DNA of 64,000 nucleotides from Psococerastis gibbosa (lineage: Eukaryota > Arthropoda > Insecta > Psocodea > Psocidae). A program made the translations under genes and the position numbers. The stretch is taken from the NCBI GenBank assembly GCA_963971405.1, contig OZ020489.1, positions 28,794,290-28,858,289 of the forward strand, given 5' to 3'. Shown one piece after another: positions 58,560 through 64,000 of this stretch. The notes beneath the pieces are model-generated. The model was not told the DNA's origin. It was given only the letters and a program-made list of their open reading frames with translations, and did not search any database. The stretch's first letter is position 1, and each line of letters opens with the position of its first letter.

Positions 58560-59000
58560 AGTTTCAATACGTAGGCCAATTTGTGACGGCCACACAATGA
58601 ACATCAAACTATATAGGAACATTTCTTCTAAGCCCTAAGCGGTTTTACTTTCTTTTTTTTAACAGCACTCTACAGGTAATATTTCCGGCGAAATAGGATT
58701 TACATGACGGACATTTGGGGTGTCAGAATGTCTAATAACCTAAAACGGATGGAAATCTCGATAGTAGAGCTAAAAAAAAAATTGTGTCATAAAGTAGAAG
58801 AGATGTACCTCTACATTTTGATGTACATTATATGGCAATCACTAACACCAATGGGCCACAGGTTTGGAACTCCTTCGACTTGACATGCTCCGTGGTCGCT
58901 ATTTTGAACTAATCAAGTGCAACAATTGTGCCCTTCGGTGTTAATGACAGCCACACAATGTAAATAAAAATTTTGAGGAGCAATTCATCTACTTTATGAC
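58560..59000 (+). repeat. Dispersed repeat, partner at 41870-42100
   Basis: It holds two GTGACGGCCACACAATG-like sites (58582 and 58944) either side of the stretch shared with 41937-42006 (CCTCTACATTTTGATG to GGAACTCCTTCGACT). Two sites about 360 bp apart suggest an internal repeat or two adjacent copies. Confidence 0.5.
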
Positions 59001-61794
59001 ACCTCATTTATGGTTCCCCGATCGTTATTTTCCCCCTCCCCACTAAATAAATAAATTAAAATTGGGAGCCACAAAATCTGGGCTGATGGGCCATGGTCGA
59101 TCTGAAAGCGTACTAGAAGTATCCAGTTCTTTCGTATAGAAAAACGGAAAAACATATTTTGCCAACCAATAAAGAAATGTCACGTGACACCACATGTATA
59201 GTAGCCATTTTGGATTTCTACACAAAAGTCGTTCATTACCATACTAACCGCAAAGCCATCAACGTAGCCCGGCCTTCTGACAAATTGAACTGCCCCAGTA
59301 AACGACATTGACTAACACCAGTCTTGATTATTTCAATTTGAACCCCTGCAGTTCACTCTTCCATTTTCTCTACCTTCTACGGCTAGTACAATGAAAATTT
59401 AATTTATTCACATTAAGCCCTGTCCGCAGGAGTATCAAGGCTAGGGGTTACGCCAACAACTCAACATTAATAGCACAACTTTTTTTTTGTCATGGCTAAA
59501 GAAAACCCATGGACGGAGCTTACAAGGGTGTCAACTGTTAAAGTAGTAAATGCCAAAAGCTCCATGCAGCATCAAATTATTCATGACCATGAAAACGTAC
59601 TTTCTTAGAAAAGGTTAGCAAAAGTTAACAATTTGGGCTAATACAACGAATTCATAAAAATGTAGAACAAGAGCATTTGCTTCAGGAGAAAAAGTCATTT
59701 ATGGTAAGTAAAAGGTCGAGCTGTATTCATAATATCAAGCATTTTCCTGTGCCACGTGTGGCCTAAGTTTCTTGAGCTTTTGCTCATTGTCTGCCCATAT
59801 GGAAAATAAAGACAATTTTCTTTCCTCCTATAAGGTGAGGTCTGCTAGCCCTTACAAAGCGAACTGCAAACGGTGTGAATACTATCTCGTAAGTGTTCGT
59901 GTCGATAAATAATCAGGCACAAGCACATAATAACGTCTCAGGTGCTGACAACCGCTTAGATCCTTCACTGACAGTTTCACTTTCACTTAAACCCTTTGTC
60001 AACCACACGACTTTCTTCATAACGGCATCTTTGTCAAGGAGTATATACTGTATATGGGGGTAATATAAGACGAAATTAACAACTAATGTTTTGTTGTAAT
60101 GCATAATTTGCCAGATCTAATAGATGTCCGGATAAACAATGAGCATTAGGCGGTTTCGTTGCTAGAGTTCAACCTCGTCTTGGTCCTCCGTCCGCGGCAA
60201 GAAGTTGATAGCTAGAGGCGATCTGATTTCAGCCCCCTCCCGAAATTATTTTACATATACGCTACTGCTGTCTACTAGTGAACTTCCCCTTTTCCTTTCA
60301 AAATAGAGTTCTAACCTTTGGAAAAGTTTTCCGGTTTAGTGCCTCAACGATTCTATATGAAAATAGAGAAAACATAGAAACTAACACTAGTATCCAAAGA
60401 TTTATAGTTTATTTATATATATATATAAAAAGACGGCATAGAAAAAAAACCTTAGCTGAATATTAATAACACCGGGCTAGGCATAGAGACTAAGGCGGCC
60501 GTCATATTTTTTATATGGCGAATTTTTTATCGAATATTGCAACAATCTAACAATAAATAATTGTTTGTTTAGTACTCTATTGAGTCGGCCGCCAAACCAA
60601 GTTGAATCCAGCGGACCAGAGCAGGTTCAAAGCTGCAGATAACTTGGTCGTGTGCATATTGGCGGTAGGGAAACATGGTAGGACTTGTCCTGGTCACCTC
60701 CGAACTAATCGTGTGACTTGACTGTGTTTCCCAAGTGGTTCGGAATCCACTATAATCAGGAGGTCCACTGTCCTATGGGCTGGCGTAGGCGTAGGCGTCA
60801 AGTCGGGGTCGCGCTATGGGCCCAAATTTGAGGCCTAAGTCGTTATTAACCAGACGAACACTACTACTACTACTTAGTATTCTATTGCCATTTTAGTTTT
60901 AAATGCTAACAAAAAACACATGATATCTGTATTGCAGCCGGCTATCTTACAAAACAGATCAGATTAACTGTGGCTATTACATCCCATACTTCTTCACTTC
61001 TACCCTGTCCCAGAACAGCCTTCGCGGATTCCTGTCAGCCATGTGCGTACGAGTATATACTATGGGATTGTTATAGAGCTGCCTACATCGATCAGGTCGA
61101 TCTGATTGACTTGCCATTGAAGGACATGGTTGTCTTTGCTTAAGCTGTTGTTTTTCAACAGTTGATTAATTGGCGATGGTGATAGTATGAATGATTTGGA
61201 TGTGATCCCAATAATTATTCCGCTCAAAGGGTCCTCAGACTTATGTCAGCTCAACTCTCGAAGTAAAAATATTAATAGTGTGACATGGGCACATGACATT
61301 CACTATTTTCATAATTTGGTTAAACTTCAAATCCCTATTAACTTTGCTGTCACATCCTACCCTGAAACGTACAAATGCTTACATTCGTTATTATTGTAGG
61401 AAAATATTTTTCGAAGACGGCACAGTTTTGTAACAAACCTGACTTACGAAATATAATATCATCATATAATAAATTTAAAAAGACAGCTAAATCTTGCAAT
61501 AAAGTTGTGGTTTCCCTTAGGCGACATAGTGTGACTTACAATATCTTAAACGAAGTAGTTTACCACTCTGCCTTTGGCGAGCACTCAAATAGCATAAGCC
61601 CATAATATTTTCGCCACGTTGCCCTCTATGGCGTTGCTCGGTCTCTAGGAAGTATAATACAAACTCATTGCCTGTAAAATTGTGAATCAATCAACTCAAC
61701 TCCCTGAAGCTGGCTGATTTAGTTTGTAGATGAGATACGACCACCGGCAAAACATAACAAATGTCCCCAAAACTGGAGGTTATAAATAAGAAAA
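59001..61794. other. Unassigned segment
   Basis: 60570-60850 is GC-richer, with a GTAGGC triplication near 60786-60798, and is unrecognised. GGCGGCCGTC near 60493 and GTCGGCCGCC near 60584 are short inverse ends about 100 bp apart. Frames at 61187-61399 and 61375-61605 (+) are unrecognised. No gene was called. Confidence 0.35.
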
Positions 61795-61935
61795 TTCATT
61801 TGTTCTATTACCGCACCAACCCAGTTTTCTCTTACACTTAACTAAGAAGGACCACCTGCTTTACATGCCCCCCAGAAAATGGCCAATAGAGCAAGTGTGG
61901 GACTCGAACCAACCTTTCTTGGCACAGTAGAGAAA
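61795..61935 (-). repeat. SINE-A copy, shortened
   Basis: In minus orientation it runs from TTGTTCTATTACCGCACCAA through CTTACACTTAACTAAGAAGG, CACCTGCTTTACATGCC and CCAGAAAATGGCC to the B-box complement GGGACTCGAACC. The A-box half of the head is lost. Confidence 0.7.
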
Positions 61936-62385
61936 TGGAAGGTTTGTTAACTTTTCCAAAAATTTAAAAAATGGAAAATGAAGACTAACTAACGAGGCCT
62001 ATGAGTTCCGTAACATTCTAAGCTTTCATCCACATAATAGCGATTGACATTATCGGAGTTGCGGGAGCGGGGCTATTAATTGAGCGCCATAAGTTCACGG
62101 CAACTTTATATGGCCAGTTAATAACATAAAGGAACCTTGCACCATATTCCGCGACCACAAGAATGTGGGAGGCGTGCCCGGTTGTCGATAAATTGCGCCC
62201 TCCAGGGGCCAAGGTTGCCATCCCATTGTTCTAAAATACCACTTAAAAATTTACGAAGCTACTGCCACAGTTACCATAACTCCAAACGCCAAAATAATCA
62301 AGAGACCTTTAAATGAAATCATAAAGAGGCAACCGGACCTCCTGTTATCATACAGTAACCATTCGAGGTACCCATTTTAATTTGT
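61936..62385. other. Unassigned segment
   Basis: Nothing was recognised. Confidence 0.4.
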
Positions 62386-63161
62386 AAAGAACCGGTCCGA
62401 GTTTACTCGAACATGCTTTCCAATTTATCAACATTAGTAGATCTTCTTCTTCTTCTTCTTCAGCCAACGCCCGTCCTTGGCTGGTAGGCAATTTGACGCA
62501 CATTAGTCGATAGTGAATATGAGTAATTTCATGGTAAATAATTTTCCAGTGGTTAAATTTCCGTTATTTCGGGGGGGGGGGGGTGTCCACCTGACGTCAC
62601 TGGAAGTGAGATAAATTCTAGAAAGGTCAGACCAACACATTAATTACCACACAGCAATAATTGCGGGGCACACAATGCATTTGAGCACGAATTTTCAAAC
62701 ATTTTTTAAAAAAATAATTTTTTGTGCAAAGCCAAATATTTTTTTTCATTAAAATTGAGTTATTTTTATTTTTTACCCCCAGAAGCAAACTGTCAAGGGC
62801 CAAGCGACTCCCACATTTTGTCAACATTAATAACGACTACAATATACGTGAATTTAAAAGAAATCGTTGGAGCCGTTTTTGAGAAATAATTTTTTTAGAA
62901 TAAAACCCCCCCAAACTGAGTTACCCCAAAATAAAAAAAATTGTCTCGAGGTATGATTTTTGATAACCTACATGCTAAATTTCATCAAAATCAACCGAGT
63001 AGTTTGCCCGGAAATCGATGAACAGACAGACAGACAGACCGAGAGACATTTCGTAAAAACCACTTTTTTGGGTTCCTGGGACCTCAAAACGTGTTAATCC
63101 CGGAATCGAAAATTTCAACCATCACAAAGCTTTCCTTATACTACGTATAAATTGGAAAGCC
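62386..63161 (+). mobile_element. Family X copy with internal deletion and insertion
   Basis: It begins AAAGAACCGGTCCGAGTTTA and ends GTATAAATTGGAAAGC. The first 60 bp are interrupted by the 59-bp mini-retroposon at 62442-62500. Near 62740 it skips from CCAAATATTTTTTTT to CATTAAAATTGAGTTATTTT, deleting about 120 bp (the AACACCTAAAACATG block). G-run at about 62571-62583. Confidence 0.85.
62442..62500 (-). mobile_element. 59-bp mini-retroposon with 10-bp duplication
   Basis: CATTAGTAGA (62432-62441) and CATTAGTCGA (62501-62510) flank a minus-strand insert that reads TGCGTCAAATTGCCTACCAG, CCAAGGACGGGCGTTGGCTG and a GAAGAAGAAGAAGAAGAAGA tail. Uninterrupted Family X copies (52470 region) show the empty site. 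It has the same body, hairpin and tail as 48571-48611, with a longer tail. Confidence 0.82.
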
Positions 63162-63368
63162 AAAATGCTCCCGAGGTATGATTTTTGTGAATGGTAAATT
63201 TCATCCAAATCCGCCGAGTAGTTAGTCCACAAATCGACGAACAGACAGACATTTCGTAAAAACCACTATTTGGGTACCTCACAACGTGTAAATCCATTGC
63301 AATCTCGAAATCAAAAATTTCAACTATCGCAAAGCTTTCCTTATACTAACGCATAAATAGGAAAGCAA
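63162..63368 (+). repeat. Family X, extra 3' module in tandem
   Basis: Directly after the 62386-63161 copy, the last 200 bp of the family occur again: CCCGAGGTATGATTTTTGTG, then AAATTTCATCCAAATC, CGACGAACAGACAGACATTT, CTTTCCTTATACTAACGCAT and AAATAGGAAAGCA. It is more diverged than its neighbour, so it is an older piece that the complete copy lies against, not a fresh duplication. Confidence 0.8.
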
Positions 63369-64000
63369 CAGGAGTCAGATGTAACTCAGTGGACTGTGAG
63401 TAAAACACTTCAGGGCTCACCCAAAATAAAAAATTTCAAACCTACGTCTTGTGAAAGGCTATTTGTCAGGTACACCACCCTGTGTAATGTTAATGACGCG
63501 CGACCCTGCTCTGTTCCCGCAGATAAAATATTGGAATTCGTGTTGAGCTTGTAACGTCTAAGGCCACTGCCTGCAACCAGCTCCTCTAATACCATTTGTT
63601 CTGAGCTGTACCTTAATCTGGTTCATTAACATTGTGTATCGTGGTGCGGGAATCAGACCTGGATGGACTGCCTTTGTTGCTGGTCATTGTAAGGTAGAGT
63701 GAGGGGCCCACACAAAGCGAGCCCCAGGGCAGTGACCAACACGGTGCTTTCGTGCCCTCGGCTATATGAGACATGTTCGGGTCAAGCTAGAAGTTCTTGT
63801 TCTTTCTCATTTAAACGTTCCAATTTGTCACTTAGACTGCATGCAGTAAAGTTAAAAACAAAAGGTTTCCCTCCAAATAGAAGGGCACCTAGGCTACTTA
63901 CTCGAAAATTCAGTTCCTGCCGATTTCGAAGTATGCAACTACTGATTGGTTCATGAACTCAGTCCCCCAACTATGGCGATTATTTTTAATCATAACCTGG
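63369..64000. other. Unassigned segment, right edge
   Basis: An 85-codon frame at 63699-63956 (+) is unrecognised. No repeat was identified. Confidence 0.4.

Noticed and set aside
60490-60595. A MITE with GGCGGCCG ends
   Set aside because: The inverted match is only about 10 bp and no convincing target duplication is present.

Overview
This window looks like animal (metazoan) nuclear DNA, most plausibly from an arthropod. It is AT-rich and has no bacterial-style operons, ribosome binding sites or long open frames. It is packed with eukaryotic transposon debris: tRNA-derived SINEs with pol III A and B boxes, 5'-truncated LINEs, TIR/MITE elements with target-site duplications, and foldbacks. 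The arthropod guess is inference from the repeat style. No exon of a host gene could be recognised on either strand, and no rRNA, true tRNA gene or CRISPR array was seen. I read the window as intergenic or large-intron DNA.

The dominant component is one dispersed family, called Family X here. It is about 840 bp when full length, with two near-complete copies (47488-48327 and 52423-53268), a third carrying a small insertion (62386-63161), a tandem extra 3' module (63162-63368), and truncated, internally deleted or nested copies at 4655-4905, 5790-6500, 21639-22020, 34361-34945 and 46628-46812. Its ends carry an inverted 15-mer (TGCTTTCCAATTTAT), a conserved G-tract, and a conserved short reading frame on the complementary strand.

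Other elements: (a) two copies of a 380-bp MITE with TTA/TAA duplications (2902-3285, 19024-19402) and a third element of similar design (34389-34664) inserted inside a Family X copy, all Harbinger-like; (b) a 208-bp palindromic TA-flanked MITE (37259-37466); (c) a 283-bp hAT-type MITE with a perfect 8-bp duplication (43862-44144), inserted into the tRNA-like head of a SINE; (d) a 100-bp perfect palindrome (43027-43126); (e) SINE-A (seven copies), SINE-B (three copies sharing a tail but with two different heads) and a possible SINE-C; (f) LINE remnants of two kinds. One is a reverse transcriptase C-terminal frame, still open, that interrupts a 137-bp tandem repeat (38426-39816). The others are a set of RTE-like 3' ends with GAA or TGA tails, some only 41-59 bp long and flanked by 9-10 bp duplications (48571-48611, 62442-62500).

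A further family (33540-33790, 45890-46470, 54439-54665) carries a conserved GTTGACGAAACG motif with inverted arms, recalling Penelope-like or hammerhead-bearing retroelement repeats. Between these lie stretches where nothing can be recognised; they are listed so that the reader knows they were looked at. The order of several insertions can be read directly from nesting: MITE into Family X, hAT into SINE-B, LINE into tandem repeat, mini-retroposon into Family X.
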